Shown: piece by piece, positions 44,683-54,608 of the stretch
How positions within the stretch are numbered: the stretch's first letter is position 1
How the letters are laid out: the number at the start of each line of letters is the position of its first letter
Assembly (NCBI GenBank): GCA_902463725.1
Contig: CABQGK010000005.1
Coordinates: 62,001 to 126,000, forward strand
Direction: 5' to 3'
DNA length: 64,000 nucleotides
From: an uncultured Sutterella sp.
GTDB taxonomy: Bacteria > Pseudomonadota > Gammaproteobacteria > Burkholderiales > Burkholderiaceae_F
Position numbers and translations under genes: made by a program
The notes under the pieces: generated by a model
Told to the model about the DNA's origin: nothing
Database searches by the model: none
What the model saw: the letters and a program-made list of their open reading frames with translations, nothing else

Positions 44683-47600
44683 ATGTTTTCGAAATTCTTC
44701 ATTGAAAGACCAGTCTTTTCTTGGGTGATCGCCATCGTGATCATGTTGGCTGGGCTGCTTTCGATCCGCACTCTGCCAGTGAGTCAGTTTCCGCAGATTG
44801 CGCCACCGCAGATTGTGATTTCTGCAACCTATCCAGGCGCCTCAGCAGAAACGATTGCCAATTCGGTTACGCAGGTTATTGAACAGAATTTGACGGGGCT
44901 TGATGGTTTTCTCTACATGTCGAGCACGTCAGATGCGTCGGGCACTGCGTCCATTACGGTGACTTTCAAGGCCGGTACGAACCCTGATATTGCGCAGGTT
45001 CAGGTCCAAAACAAGATTCAGACCGCTATTACGACGTTGCCAACGATCGTGCAGAATTTGGGTGTGAGCGTTCAGAAAACGAGCGCTAACTTCCTGATGG
45101 TCGTGGGCATCATCAACAAAGACGGGACGATGAAGTCGGCGGACTTGGGTGACTACTTGGCAAGCTACGTCAAGGAGCCACTCGCTCGTGTGAGCGGCGT
45201 GGGTGAGATTCAGGTTTTCGGTGCGAAATACGCTATGCGTGTTTGGCTCGATCCTAAGAAGCTCGCTCAGTACAGTTTGACCCCAAGTGATGTCACCGCA
45301 CAGATCAGTGCTCAGAATGCCCAGCTTTCTTCGGGTGGTGTGGCGCAGCAGCCAACCGACGGTAAGCAGCAGTTCACGGCGACGATCACCTCCTCGACGA
45401 TGTTGCAGACGCCTGAGGAGTTCCGCAATATCCTCTTAAAGGTCAAAGAGGATGGGTCGAGCGTGCGCCTTCGTGACGTGGCGCGAGTTGACGTTGGCCA
45501 GCAGAGCTACATGGCGTTTGGTACCTACAATGGTGAGCCGTCAGCGGCCATGGCTATCAAACTCGCCTCTGGCGCTAATGCCATTGCGACGGCAGATGCT
45601 GTGCGTGCCAAGATGGACGAGCTAAAGGCGAGTTTCCCTCAAGGGGTGGAAATCATCTATCCGTTTGACACGACGCCGTTCGTGATTGCCGCACTGGAAG
45701 AAGTGGTCAAGACACTGGTTGAGGCCATTGTGCTCGTCGTGTTCGTGATGTTCCTCTTCTTGCAAAATTTCCGCGCAACGCTTATTCCAACCATCGCAGT
45801 GCCTGTGGTGTTACTTGGGACATTTGGTGCGCTCGCTGCGGCTGGCTTTTCGATCAATATGCTCACCATGTTTGCGATGGTGCTTGCGATCGGCCTTCTC
45901 GTTGACGACGCCATTGTGGTGGTAGAAAACGTAGAGCGCGTGATGCGTGAGGACGGCACAGATCCCAAAACGGCGACAATTAAGTCGATGGGGGAAATTC
46001 AGTCCGCGTTGATCGGTATTGCCATGGTGCTTTCGGCGGTGTTCATCCCGATGGCGTTTTTCGGCGGTTCGGCTGGTGTGATTTACCGTCAGTTCTCCAT
46101 CACGATTGTGTCGGCCATGGTGCTCTCAGTGATTGTGGCTTTGACGTTGACACCATCGCTTTGTGCCACGATGCTAAAGCCCATCGACAAAGATCACCAT
46201 GAGGCCAAGAGTGGCTTCTTCGGTTGGTTTAACCGAGGTTTTGAAGCCATGACGGAGAGTGTCAAGCGCATGATTGGTCGCTTTACCCACTCGATTAAAC
46301 TCGTGTTGCTCGTTTATGCAGGTATTGTGGGCTTGGTAGTGCTGGGCTTTGTGAAGTTGCCTTCCTCCTTCATGCCAAGTGAAGACCAAGGCGTGCTCCT
46401 TATGATGATGCAGCTGCCCGATGGGGCAACGATGGAGCGTACGGACGCGGAACTCAAGAAGGTCAATGGCCTTGTGCAGGCCACCGAGGCGCAGAACATC
46501 GACGGGCTCTTTACCGTGCGTGGGTTCTCCTTTGCGGGTACTGGCCAGAACATGGCGATGGGCTTTGTGAAGCTCAAAGACTGGTCGGAGCGTAAGTCGC
46601 CAGCGCAGGCTGACGTAGCGGTTCAAGGCCGCCTGATGGGAGCTTTGCTTTTCGGACCAGATTTCCGTGGCGCAACGACGATGATGTTCCCGCTTCCTGC
46701 GGTGCCTGAGTTGGGCGTTGCCGATGGCTTCGACTTCTACATTCAGGACAATACGGGCGGTACGCACGAGCAGTTCATGCAATACCTGGGGCAGTTCCTT
46801 GCCAAGGCCAATGCTGACAAACGTCTGACGATGGTCCGACATAATGGTATGGGCGACAGCACACAGCTGAAGCTCGTCATCGACCATCAGAAGCTCACGA
46901 TGATGAAAGTGAGCGTCGCTGATGTCAACAGTACTATTACCACAGCGATGTCTGGTACGTATGTCAATGACTACATGGACCGTGGCCGCATTAAGCAAGT
47001 CTGGGTGCAGGGTGAGACAAACTCGCGTATGCAACCCGAGGACGTGCTCAAGTGGGAGGTTCGTAATAGTGACGGTGAGATGGTGAAGCTCTCGAGCTTT
47101 GCGCACTTTGAGTGGGCCTACGGTAGCCCTCGCTTGGAGCGCTTTAACGGTATTCCTTCGCTCAACATTCAAGGTAGCCCCGCTCAGGGCGTCTCTTCGG
47201 GTGAAGCGATGGATGCGGTGGAGAGCATCATGCATGAAGTGTTCCCCGCGGGTTACCAGATCGCTTGGAATGGTGTGTCTTATCAGGAACGTGCTGCGGG
47301 CGCGCAGGGCCCTGCGCTCTATGCGATTTCGCTGTTGGTCGTGTTCCTTTGCTTGGCAGCCCTCTATGAGAGCTGGAGCATCCCTGTGGCCGTGTTGCTC
47401 ATTGTGCCTTGCGGCGTCGTAGGCGCCTTTGGCCTAACTTGGGCGTTAGGCATGACCAATGACATTTACTTCCAGGTGGGGCTCTTGACGACGATCGGTT
47501 TGGTCAGTAAAAACGCTATTCTGATTGTTGAGTTCGCCAAGGAGTACATGGAGCGCGGCATCGATGCGATTCACGCGGCCGAAGAGGCGGTTCGAGTGCG

Positions 47601-47811
47601 TTTGCGTCCGATTGTGATGACGTCGCTTGCGTTTGGGCTCGGTGTACTGCCCCTTGCGATGGCGCATGGTGCGGGCGCTGGTGCACAGAATGCGATTGGT
47701 GTAGGCGTTCTTGGCGGGATCTTAGCCGGCACGGTTTTGTGTGTGGCTTTTGTTCCAGTGTTCTACGTGATGATCGGTCGTGTGTTTGGCCGCCCGAAGT
47801 CGTCCAATTGA
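44683..47811 (+). CDS. RND efflux pump inner-membrane transporter (AcrB/MexB-like, HAE1)
   Basis: 1042 residues, the usual HAE1 size, with 12 expected membrane helices and two large periplasmic loops. N-terminus MFSKFFIERPVFSWVIAIVI is typical. The proton-relay Asp pair is in AIGLLVDDAIVVVENVER (about 407-408), and the late block QVGLLTTIGLVSKNAILIVEF is conserved. It is a proton-driven multidrug exporter. A small GC-rich hairpin with arms CGGAGTC (47824-47830) and GACTCCG (47866-47872) follows it before the channel gene. Confidence 0.95.
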   Translation: MFSKFFIERPVFSWVIAIVIMLAGLLSIRTLPVSQFPQIAPPQIVISATYPGASAETIANSVTQVIEQNLTGLDGFLYMSSTSDASGTASITVTFKAGTNPDIAQVQVQNKIQTAITTLPTIVQNLGVSVQKTSANFLMVVGIINKDGTMKSADLGDYLASYVKEPLARVSGVGEIQVFGAKYAMRVWLDPKKLAQYSLTPSDVTAQISAQNAQLSSGGVAQQPTDGKQQFTATITSSTMLQTPEEFRNILLKVKEDGSSVRLRDVARVDVGQQSYMAFGTYNGEPSAAMAIKLASGANAIATADAVRAKMDELKASFPQGVEIIYPFDTTPFVIAALEEVVKTLVEAIVLVVFVMFLFLQNFRATLIPTIAVPVVLLGTFGALAAAGFSINMLTMFAMVLAIGLLVDDAIVVVENVERVMREDGTDPKTATIKSMGEIQSALIGIAMVLSAVFIPMAFFGGSAGVIYRQFSITIVSAMVLSVIVALTLTPSLCATMLKPIDKDHHEAKSGFFGWFNRGFEAMTESVKRMIGRFTHSIKLVLLVYAGIVGLVVLGFVKLPSSFMPSEDQGVLLMMMQLPDGATMERTDAELKKVNGLVQATEAQNIDGLFTVRGFSFAGTGQNMAMGFVKLKDWSERKSPAQADVAVQGRLMGALLFGPDFRGATTMMFPLPAVPELGVADGFDFYIQDNTGGTHEQFMQYLGQFLAKANADKRLTMVRHNGMGDSTQLKLVIDHQKLTMMKVSVADVNSTITTAMSGTYVNDYMDRGRIKQVWVQGETNSRMQPEDVLKWEVRNSDGEMVKLSSFAHFEWAYGSPRLERFNGIPSLNIQGSPAQGVSSGEAMDAVESIMHEVFPAGYQIAWNGVSYQERAAGAQGPALYAISLLVVFLCLAALYESWSIPVAVLLIVPCGVVGAFGLTWALGMTNDIYFQVGLLTTIGLVSKNAILIVEFAKEYMERGIDAIHAAEEAVRVRLRPIVMTSLAFGLGVLPLAMAHGAGAGAQNAIGVGVLGGILAGTVLCVAFVPVFYVMIGRVFGRPKSSN

Positions 47812-47895
47812 TTTAAGGGCTCTCGGAGTCTTGAGCCTGCGGTGCGCTGTGCGCCCACATGCTCGGACTCCGTGCTCAGACAGAGGCAAGAAAAA

Positions 47896-49374
47896 ATGAC
47901 TAAAGGACTTTTGCTTATCCCTGCAGCGGTAGCCCTAGCGCTTACGGGCTGTGTAAATCTTGCGCCCAATAATGGCACGCCAGCGGCGCCAACGCCTGCA
48001 CAGTGGCCTACGGGTGAAGCTTATGCCGCGCTGCCTAAGACAGCTGAAGCATTGCCTGTATGGCGTGAGGTCTTTACGGATCCCAAGTTGGTGGCGGTAA
48101 TCGAGCGCGCACTTGAAAACAATCGCGATTTGCGCACTGCTGCCCTCAATGTTGAGAAAGCGCGTGCAGCTTACGGGGTGACTCGCGCATCGGAATTCCC
48201 AACTATCAATGCAGCGGCCTCCAACGTTGCTCAGCATACCGCTGGGACTCTCAATGCGCTCACAGGTGAAGGGAAAACCGCCCATAACTACACCGCACAA
48301 CTCGCCATGGCGAGTTATGAACTGGACTTTTTTAGCCGCGTGAAGAATTTGTCGGAAGCGGCACTACAGAGCTATTTGGCCACGGAAGACGCACAGAGAA
48401 GCGCTCAAAGTGCGCTCATCGCGCAGACTGCCATGGCGTGGCATCAGCTTGGAGCTGATCAAGAACAGCTCTCACTGCAACGCTCACTATTGAAGAGCCA
48501 AGAAGAAACCTACCGCTTGATCGAGAGTAGCTACCGCATCGGCTCCGTCAGTCAGCTTGAACTTGAGCAGGCTAAGACAACGGTCGAGGCGGCGCGTGCT
48601 GCGATTGTGAGCTATGTGAGAGCTGTTGCGCAGGACAAAAATGCGCTTGAGCTCTTAGTGGGGGGAACCCTAGAGGATTCTTTGCTACCCACTGGGTTAC
48701 CTGTTGGCGCGATGCGTACGACGCTGCCTGTTGGGTTGCCAGGGGACGTGCTCCTTAAGCGTCCTGATATTCTCGCGGCCGAGCGTGCGCTACGTGCTGC
48801 GGATGCCAATATCGGCGTGGCTCGTGCGGCGTTTTTCCCGCGCGTCACCCTTGTGGCAGGAGCAGGAACGGCAGGGTTGCATCTGAGCGATCTATTTGAT
48901 CCGCATTCGGGCATGTGGACATTTACCCCGTCGATCACGTTGCCGATCTTCAACGGTGGGCTCAATCGTGCAAACCTTGAGGTTGCAGAGGTTCAGCAAC
49001 GCTTGGCAGTGACGGCTTACGAAAAGGCTATTCAGAGCGCGTTTAAAGAAGTGTCGAATTCACTCGCGCTTGTAGGTACGGTTGATCGAGAACTTTCCGC
49101 TCGTGAGGCCTATACCGCGGCGGCTGATAATGCGTACAAGCTCTCTGACGCGAGCTACAAGGCAGGCGCAGTTTCTTACAGTGATGTGTTGGTTGCACAG
49201 CGCACCATGGTAAGCGCGCATCAAACGCTCATCAACACGAAACTCTCGAAACTCTCTGGTCTCATTACGCTCTATCAAGCGTTAGGAGGCGGCACGGATC
49301 CGCTTGCCGAGCCGAGCCTCAATGCTGCGCCAGCGGAGGCAAGCACAGTGCTTGATAAGCCGGAGGTGAAGTAA
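47896..49374 (+). CDS. Outer-membrane efflux lipoprotein (OprM/NodT family)
   Basis: 492 residues from ATG 47896, with GAGG nine bases upstream; the frame open from 47842 has no such site. Lipobox LALTGC. Two structural repeats of outer-membrane factor type follow, each with long helices (AALNVEKARAAYGVTRASEFP, EVQQRLAVTAYEKAIQSAF) and beta segments (ASYELDFFSRV, SITLPIFNGG). It provides the trimeric exit duct for the pump. The repressor gene starts one base after its stop. Confidence 0.93.
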   Translation: MTKGLLLIPAAVALALTGCVNLAPNNGTPAAPTPAQWPTGEAYAALPKTAEALPVWREVFTDPKLVAVIERALENNRDLRTAALNVEKARAAYGVTRASEFPTINAAASNVAQHTAGTLNALTGEGKTAHNYTAQLAMASYELDFFSRVKNLSEAALQSYLATEDAQRSAQSALIAQTAMAWHQLGADQEQLSLQRSLLKSQEETYRLIESSYRIGSVSQLELEQAKTTVEAARAAIVSYVRAVAQDKNALELLVGGTLEDSLLPTGLPVGAMRTTLPVGLPGDVLLKRPDILAAERALRAADANIGVARAAFFPRVTLVAGAGTAGLHLSDLFDPHSGMWTFTPSITLPIFNGGLNRANLEVAEVQQRLAVTAYEKAIQSAFKEVSNSLALVGTVDRELSAREAYTAAADNAYKLSDASYKAGAVSYSDVLVAQRTMVSAHQTLINTKLSKLSGLITLYQALGGGTDPLAEPSLNAAPAEASTVLDKPEVK

Positions 49375-49375
49375 G

Positions 49376-50086
49376 GTGGCCGCGCAGAGTACCCCTGCGC
49401 GGGCGCCCCAGAGGCGGCGGCGCTCCCGTATCGAGGAGGGTGGCCTTGACGTTCGACGCCAACAGATCCTTGATGCGGCCAAGAAGTGTTTTTCTAAGCT
49501 TGGACTACGACAGACGACGATTCGCAACATAGCCGAGGAAGCTGGCATGAGTGTTGGCCACATCTACAACTCCTTTGGTAGTAAGGAGGAGATTGTGGAG
49601 GCTATGGCACGTGAGCAGGCCAAAACCTTTAGTCAACTGCTGATTGATGAGACGCGTGCAAATGAAGCGGGTGAGCGCGGTAGCCCAGAGCGATACTTCA
49701 GTCGCATGCTTGATTTGATGCTGGATTCGGAGAGTGCGTCGCTTGTGGTTTCATTTATGCATGAGGCTCTTACCAACCCTAAGATTCATGCGTTGATGGC
49801 AGATCTGCTCAAAGGCTTTCGCGATGAGATTCTCGAAGTCTGTGAGCGCGAGTTCCCTGTTGATCGAGATCTCCTACGTGCAAGGATCATGTTCATGATC
49901 TCTGTCTTTCAAGGGTTGCGTTTCACGATGCTTTTTTATCCGCAATACAACCGAGCATTGCTCAAGCAGGTTGCGCTTGAACGCTTGATGCAGTGGGTGG
50001 CAGCTGACGCTGCAGAAACGGAAAAAATGGTATGTGAGGCGAGAGCGCTCTCGCAGGAAAAGTCCTCTGAAGAGGGCTCTAACTAG
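49376..50086 (+). CDS. TetR/AcrR-family repressor of the efflux operon
   Basis: 236 residues from GTG 49376, with GGAGG about ten bases upstream inside the end of the channel gene. A basic N-terminal tail (RRRRSRIEE) leads to the TetR helix-turn-helix at about 30-76 (RQQILDAAKKCFSKLGLRQTT then IAEEAGMSVGHIYNSFGSKEEI). The ligand-binding helices fill the rest. Being the last gene of the adaptor-pump-channel operon whose promoter carries two TetR-like palindromes, it is likely an autoregulator released by pump substrates. Confidence 0.9.
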   Translation: MAAQSTPARAPQRRRRSRIEEGGLDVRRQQILDAAKKCFSKLGLRQTTIRNIAEEAGMSVGHIYNSFGSKEEIVEAMAREQAKTFSQLLIDETRANEAGERGSPERYFSRMLDLMLDSESASLVVSFMHEALTNPKIHALMADLLKGFRDEILEVCEREFPVDRDLLRARIMFMISVFQGLRFTMLFYPQYNRALLKQVALERLMQWVAADAAETEKMVCEARALSQEKSSEEGSN

Positions 50087-50118
50087 GCGTGCGTAGCATC
50101 CTGAGCTAGTTCTTTCTG

Positions 50119-50147
50119 AAAGCGGAGGTCATCGCCTCCGCTTTTTT
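50119..50147 (+). terminator. Terminator of the efflux operon
   Basis: AAAGCGGAGG (50119-50128) pairs with CCTCCGCTTT (50135-50144), followed by more T. Confidence 0.92.
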
Positions 50148-50155
50148 CAAACTCG

Positions 50156-50202
50156 CTCTTTGCAAAGAGGTTCAAACACAGTATGATTTAGAGCCTCTTT
50201 GC
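50156..50202 (+). promoter_or_regulatory. dctA promoter with three CTCTTTGC half-sites
   Basis: CTCTTTGCAAAGAG (50156-50169) is a perfect palindrome, and a third half-site CCTCTTTGC lies at 50194-50202. TTTGCA (50159-50164) and TATGAT (50182-50187), 17 bases apart, could be the promoter, with the palindrome over -35 and the third half-site near the start point. This suggests operator-based control of dctA. Confidence 0.5.
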
Positions 50203-50285
50203 CAAACGCGGGGCACTAGGGGGACGGCTACCCGGAGACCACAGCGCCGTTCTCGAGTTATCCAATCCAACTAAAGGGAGTGATC

Positions 50286-51590
50286 ATGTCTGGTAAGGCA
50301 AATCAAAAGACGCCAATCTACAAGGTGTTGTACTTTCAAGTGATTTGCGCCATCATCCTCGGGGTGTTGCTTGGCAATTTCTTTCCTGATATCGGCACGC
50401 AGATGAAGCCTTTCGGCGATGGGTTCATCCGCTTGATCAAGATGGTCATTGCTCCCGTGATTTTCTGCACGGTGGTAACGGGTATCGCCGGTATGGAAGA
50501 CATGAAGAAAGTGGGGAAGACTGGGGGACTTGCGCTTCTTTATTTTGAAGTCGTTTCCACGATCGCCCTGATCATTGGTCTTGTTGTTGTGAACACGCTC
50601 CAACCTGGCGCGGGGATGCATGTCGATGTGTCTACGCTCGATACGAAAGCTGTCGAAGCGTACTCCGGTCCAGGAAAGATGCACACGACCACGGAATTCA
50701 TCATGAACATCATCCCGCACACGATTGTAGGGGCGTTTGCTGAGGGCGAGATTCTGCAAGTGCTCTTCTTCTCGGTGCTGTTTGGTTTTGCGCTTCATAA
50801 GTTCGGCGGCCGTGGCACGCTGATTTTTGACGTTATTGAGAAGACCTCGCACGTGCTCTTTCAGATAGTTGGGATGATTATGCGTGTGGCACCGGTGGGT
50901 GCCTTTGGCGCGATGGCCTTTACGATCGGCAAGTATGGTATTGCCTCGTTGCTGCCGTTGGCGAAGTTGATGGGGACGTTTTATCTCACGTGTCTCTTAT
51001 TCATCTTCCTCGTGCTTGGATCGATTTGTCGTATGCACGGCTTTTCGCTACTCAAGTACATCTCCTATATCAAGGAGGAGTTGCTGATTGTGCTCGGTAC
51101 GTCCTCCTCGGAATCGGTGCTACCACGCATGATGACTAAGATGGAGATGGCAGGCGTTTCTCGTTCGGTGGTTGGACTGGTGATCCCAACGGGTTACTCC
51201 TTCAACCTTGACGGCACGGCGATTTATTTGACCATGGCTTCCGTTTTTATTGCGCAAGCGTGTGATGTGGACATGACGCTTACGCAGCAGCTCACGCTTT
51301 TGGCCGTGTTACTGCTGACATCGAAAGGCGCGGCAGGTGTGACGGGTTCAGGCTTTATCGTTTTGGCGGCGACTCTGTCGGCTGTGGGGCATGTGCCCAT
51401 TGCAGGGCTTGCCCTGATTCTCGGTATCGATCGCTTTATGAGTGAGGCGCGTGCCATTACCAATATGATCGGCAACGGTATCGCTTGCGTGGTGGTGGGC
51501 CATTGGTGTAAGGAGGTGGATAACACCAAGATGCACAGTATGCTGCAGAGCCTCCCCAAAGAGCTGCAGTCTCCTGATGCGCACAGCTAA
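50286..51590 (+). CDS. dctA: C4-dicarboxylate transporter DctA
   Basis: 434 residues from ATG 50286, with GGGAG six bases upstream. The protein follows DctA closely: YKVLYFQVICAIILGVLLGNFFP, DGFIRLIKMVIAPVIFCTVVTG, the LGTSSSESVLPRM hairpin and GLVIPTGYSFNLDGTAIYL. It imports succinate, fumarate and malate with cations. In an organism with a fumarate-reductase-like enzyme, imported dicarboxylates could be carbon source or electron acceptor. It is transcribed alone from a promoter with a repeated element. Confidence 0.95.
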   Translation: MSGKANQKTPIYKVLYFQVICAIILGVLLGNFFPDIGTQMKPFGDGFIRLIKMVIAPVIFCTVVTGIAGMEDMKKVGKTGGLALLYFEVVSTIALIIGLVVVNTLQPGAGMHVDVSTLDTKAVEAYSGPGKMHTTTEFIMNIIPHTIVGAFAEGEILQVLFFSVLFGFALHKFGGRGTLIFDVIEKTSHVLFQIVGMIMRVAPVGAFGAMAFTIGKYGIASLLPLAKLMGTFYLTCLLFIFLVLGSICRMHGFSLLKYISYIKEELLIVLGTSSSESVLPRMMTKMEMAGVSRSVVGLVIPTGYSFNLDGTAIYLTMASVFIAQACDVDMTLTQQLTLLAVLLLTSKGAAGVTGSGFIVLAATLSAVGHVPIAGLALILGIDRFMSEARAITNMIGNGIACVVVGHWCKEVDNTKMHSMLQSLPKELQSPDAHS

Positions 51591-51646
51591 AAAGGCTGCG
51601 CATCTCGTTGAAACTGAGCGAAGCTCGCTAGACGCGCATCGAAAGA

Positions 51647-51682
51647 AAAGGAACATCACTTGCTGGGGGTGTTCCTTTTTTT
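51647..51682 (+). terminator. Terminator after dctA
   Basis: AAGGAACA (51648-51655) pairs with TGTTCCTT (51670-51677), followed by seven T. Confidence 0.85.
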
Positions 51683-51993
51683 GAGAGCACGAGCAAGGCG
51701 CCCAATCGGCTATAGTCTGCTTTCGCAGGCTCTAGAGCTCCTGCAGAGCGACCCTGTATGGGAAAACTTGCTCATACTACTAGGCAGATGGCCTCTTGGC
51801 AATCGTCGGTGCTTTGGTTGTGGGCCGTGTATCGTCTCAGGCGTAGTAGCTAGCGTTCTGTGGAGTTGTCGAAAAGGATTTGTCGCGTGATGAGAGGAAG
51901 GCTGGCGGACAGAAGTTTGGAGCGATAAGTTTCCTATCGTCATCAAGGCCTCCCTAAAAAAATCTGCAACTTCCCACCATCCTGGAAGTTCAC
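51683..51993. other. Gene-free stretch before the IS remnant
   Basis: Part of the 841-base gap between dctA and the porin gene. I see no conserved coding sequence; a 76-codon frame from the terminator is not protein-like. An inverted repeat AACTTCC/GGAAGTT (51968-51974 and 51984-51990) directly precedes the remnant. Confidence 0.4.
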
Positions 51994-52331
51994 ATGCCCT
52001 ATCGCAGATACACCATCAATTGGGAGAAGGCCTACGAGGCGCTCTGGTTCGATAGGGTTTAGTTGAAGAGCTTTTATGCCACTGAGCTGAGAAAGTTTTC
52101 GACAGACGGCACCAGCTCATCATTGTGCTGGTGAAAGCCAAGAACCGAGCCATGACCCAAGTCAGTGTCGTGACTCTCACAGCAGAGCCAATCCAGCGGG
52201 TTACGCAAAAGAGCTCACCAAATAAGCTATTGGCGACGATCCGCCCCGTAGAGCCCGTTGCGCAACAGATCTTCGTCAAGTTGCTGAATGGGGTCGAGGT
52301 CTTTCTTAAGACCACAGATCCTTTTTCGTAG
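51994..52331 (+). pseudogene. Decayed IS66-like accessory gene (TnpA-type) remnant
   Basis: Reading from 51994 gives MPYRRYTINWEKAYEALW, then a TAG stop, and the same frame continues LKSFYATELRKF. A shift of frame near 52105 gives KVFDRRHQLIIVLVKAKNRA to the end at 52331 (FVKLLNGVEVFLKTTDPF). The start (NWEKAYE), middle and end (LLNGVEV.L.TTD) resemble the small accessory proteins of IS66-type elements. One stop and one frameshift mark it as dead. No transposase or clear element ends remain. Confidence 0.4.
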
Positions 52332-52431
52332 GCTCCCTCACGATAGGAGACTTACGCCACACAGTAGCAAAAACCCCGCGACACGAAATCTGTGCCGCGG
52401 GGTAAAGGGCTAACTATGCAAGTTCGTGGGC

Positions 52432-54594
52432 TCAGAACTTGTAGGTGGCACCGACGAAGAAGGCGCCGAAGTTATAGTTAGGACTGTAAGTGATATCTGC
52501 TGCCGTTCCCATATAGACCCCCGTTTGGCGAGAGTCAGTTGAGGAGGCGCGCCCATAGACAGCCACTCCTTTCAGCGTCCAGTTCTTGTTCAACTCATAC
52601 GAACCTTTGGCTTGCAGGTAGTGTGAATGCCATTTGTCCGTTGGAATAGTCTTAGTGGAAACCGCGGGGTAGTCTGGGATGCTAATCGCGTTAGTAGCTG
52701 ACACATAACCTTCATATGCGTTCCATTTGGTTTGGTCGAAGCTGTAGACATATTGAATCGACAGTTTCCACGGCTGGGCTACAGGGTGGAGGTTGAAGCC
52801 CAAACCGATGGTATGGGTCATGTCCTTAGACTCAAAGCCATGGTCAAACAAAACACCTCGGCTTTGGCCAACTTCGTGCCCGCCTTTGCCAATAACGTCC
52901 AATTTTTGGAAGTCAAAGTCGTAAAACGCAAACAGACTAAGGTCCCGAGTGACAGCAAGATCGGCGTCTAATCCTAAAGTGAAGCCATTAGATTCCTGTA
53001 GGTCATCAAAGGTGAGATTAACACCATGGTGATCATCAGAGTGCTCGTGGTTCTTGTAGTCGCGAAGGTAGACACTACCATTTGCAGAAAGCGTAAGTCG
53101 TTCTGCAGGTGTCAAAACCAATGTGCCCTTAACTTGGTTCTGTGTATAACCAGCAAAGTTCCAAGGATTGTTCAGTGTTGGATAGGATTCAAGCACTGTT
53201 CCCCAGTTTTGAGCTGATCTGCCAGAAAACTCGTAACCGATAGTTCCTGATGCGAGGCTCCCCATACGTTTACGGAGTTGTGCACCGACTTTGTAAGTAT
53301 TGGTATGCTCGACTATGACATAGTCCTCATTTTCGTAGCCGATATTGTCATCATAATTACGGCGCATGTAAGAGCCGTAGGCTTTAATGGAATATCCGCT
53401 ACCTAAACTGTAGATTGCATCACCACTTAGCTTGTGCTCGCTGTAATCGCTGGGATTGAAGCGCGAACTACTTCCTTCTAGGGTTTGGATCTGAGAGGAG
53501 AGCCAATCTGAGGAGGTATCGATTTTCTTGTAGGAGTAATCTACGTTAACGGACAGCTGATCAATAGGTGCGGCAGTATAGCGAGCACTGAAAGTGGGTA
53601 TCTTAGTTTCTGTTTGTGCATCAATCAAAAGAAACTGAGCAGGATTCTGATCGCCATAGACGCTATCGCTGCTGTTCTTGCTCCAGGTATACCCAGCTGC
53701 CAGGCTGAGCGAGCTACGTTCGCTCAGTGTAAGGACAGTGTCCATGCTGATTTGATGCATTACGTTTGACGGCTCCGCACCGAAAGAATGTAGGTAACCA
53801 TTGAAAATGTCGTGCGAGTTGCGAACTGCTGGCACATATCCAAACACATCAACGAGGTACTCGTCATTGTCATACTTTGATAAGTAGTACTTAACATTGG
53901 TGACAAACTGGTCGCCCTTAAATGTCAAACCTGTTTCGAATTGGTGATGGTTGTCATCAATACTTGTGACATATTCTCGACCAAGAGCACGCGTCCACCG
54001 ATAGTCGGTCAATGAGCTACTACCATTTCTGTGTTGCAGTGTGTAGTCGGCGTTGAGCATCAAGTTGTTTTGCAAAAATACTCGCCCATTCAAGCCATAA
54101 ATATCCCGAGTAACGCCCAATTCGACTGGTTCAAGACCTGAATTGCTACCAGAGGTCAGCGTTGCGGTTGAGTAGGCAGGTTTGATGAGTACATCTTCAC
54201 CTTTTAGATGGCGGATGCGTTGATAATTTAGACTCACATCAAAGGCAGATGCTTTGCTATAGCTGGCAGACAAGGAGGGGATCGGAGAGCCGAAGTCTTC
54301 AACATTAAGATCCCATCCCTGAGCTTGGGTTCCCCCAGCGTAGTGCAGATCAACATCTGCGCCGCCTTTTTGCTTGGCTGCGCCATTCCAAGATTTTGCA
54401 GCAGAAGTCGAAGCACCATTCGCCTGAGTGTAGTAGGCGCCGACACTAATGGAGTTCTGACTATCTTGTTCAGCTACAGCGCGTGCCTCGTCAAGCGTCA
54501 GAGGGATGGAGTCAACAACTGCATAGGCAGAGCAGGCTGTCAATGCAGACAGCATCGTAGCCACAAGCTTCGAAATGCGAAATGATTTTGTCAT
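52432..54594 (-). CDS. MtrB/PioB-family decaheme-associated outer-membrane porin
   Basis: 720 residues from ATG 54594, with AGGAG eight bases upstream. Signal peptide ends SAYA; an LTAC inside it is a weak lipobox. The rest is a long series of alternating amphipathic strands (for example LNLTFDDLQ-type repeats, TLSANGSVYLRDYKN, WKLSIQYVYSFDQTKW), ending in FFVGATYKF with the terminal Phe of barrel proteins. In this family the barrel sheathes a multiheme cytochrome to carry electrons across the outer membrane. The CXXC near the N-terminus of Shewanella MtrB is missing. Its partner cytochrome is encoded 14 bases upstream. Confidence 0.85.
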   Translation of the reverse strand: MTKSFRISKLVATMLSALTACSAYAVVDSIPLTLDEARAVAEQDSQNSISVGAYYTQANGASTSAAKSWNGAAKQKGGADVDLHYAGGTQAQGWDLNVEDFGSPIPSLSASYSKASAFDVSLNYQRIRHLKGEDVLIKPAYSTATLTSGSNSGLEPVELGVTRDIYGLNGRVFLQNNLMLNADYTLQHRNGSSSLTDYRWTRALGREYVTSIDDNHHQFETGLTFKGDQFVTNVKYYLSKYDNDEYLVDVFGYVPAVRNSHDIFNGYLHSFGAEPSNVMHQISMDTVLTLSERSSLSLAAGYTWSKNSSDSVYGDQNPAQFLLIDAQTETKIPTFSARYTAAPIDQLSVNVDYSYKKIDTSSDWLSSQIQTLEGSSSRFNPSDYSEHKLSGDAIYSLGSGYSIKAYGSYMRRNYDDNIGYENEDYVIVEHTNTYKVGAQLRKRMGSLASGTIGYEFSGRSAQNWGTVLESYPTLNNPWNFAGYTQNQVKGTLVLTPAERLTLSANGSVYLRDYKNHEHSDDHHGVNLTFDDLQESNGFTLGLDADLAVTRDLSLFAFYDFDFQKLDVIGKGGHEVGQSRGVLFDHGFESKDMTHTIGLGFNLHPVAQPWKLSIQYVYSFDQTKWNAYEGYVSATNAISIPDYPAVSTKTIPTDKWHSHYLQAKGSYELNKNWTLKGVAVYGRASSTDSRQTGVYMGTAADITYSPNYNFGAFFVGATYKF

Positions 54595-54608
54595 GATGCT
54601 CTCCTTGC

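Noticed and set aside
46174..47235. 353-codon minus-strand frame inside the RND pump gene
   Set aside because: Antisense to a certain gene; His/Arg-rich composition typical of shadow frames.
52016..52315. 99-codon minus-strand frame between dctA and the porin gene
   Set aside because: It is the reverse of the IS66-like remnant, which reads better on the plus strand.
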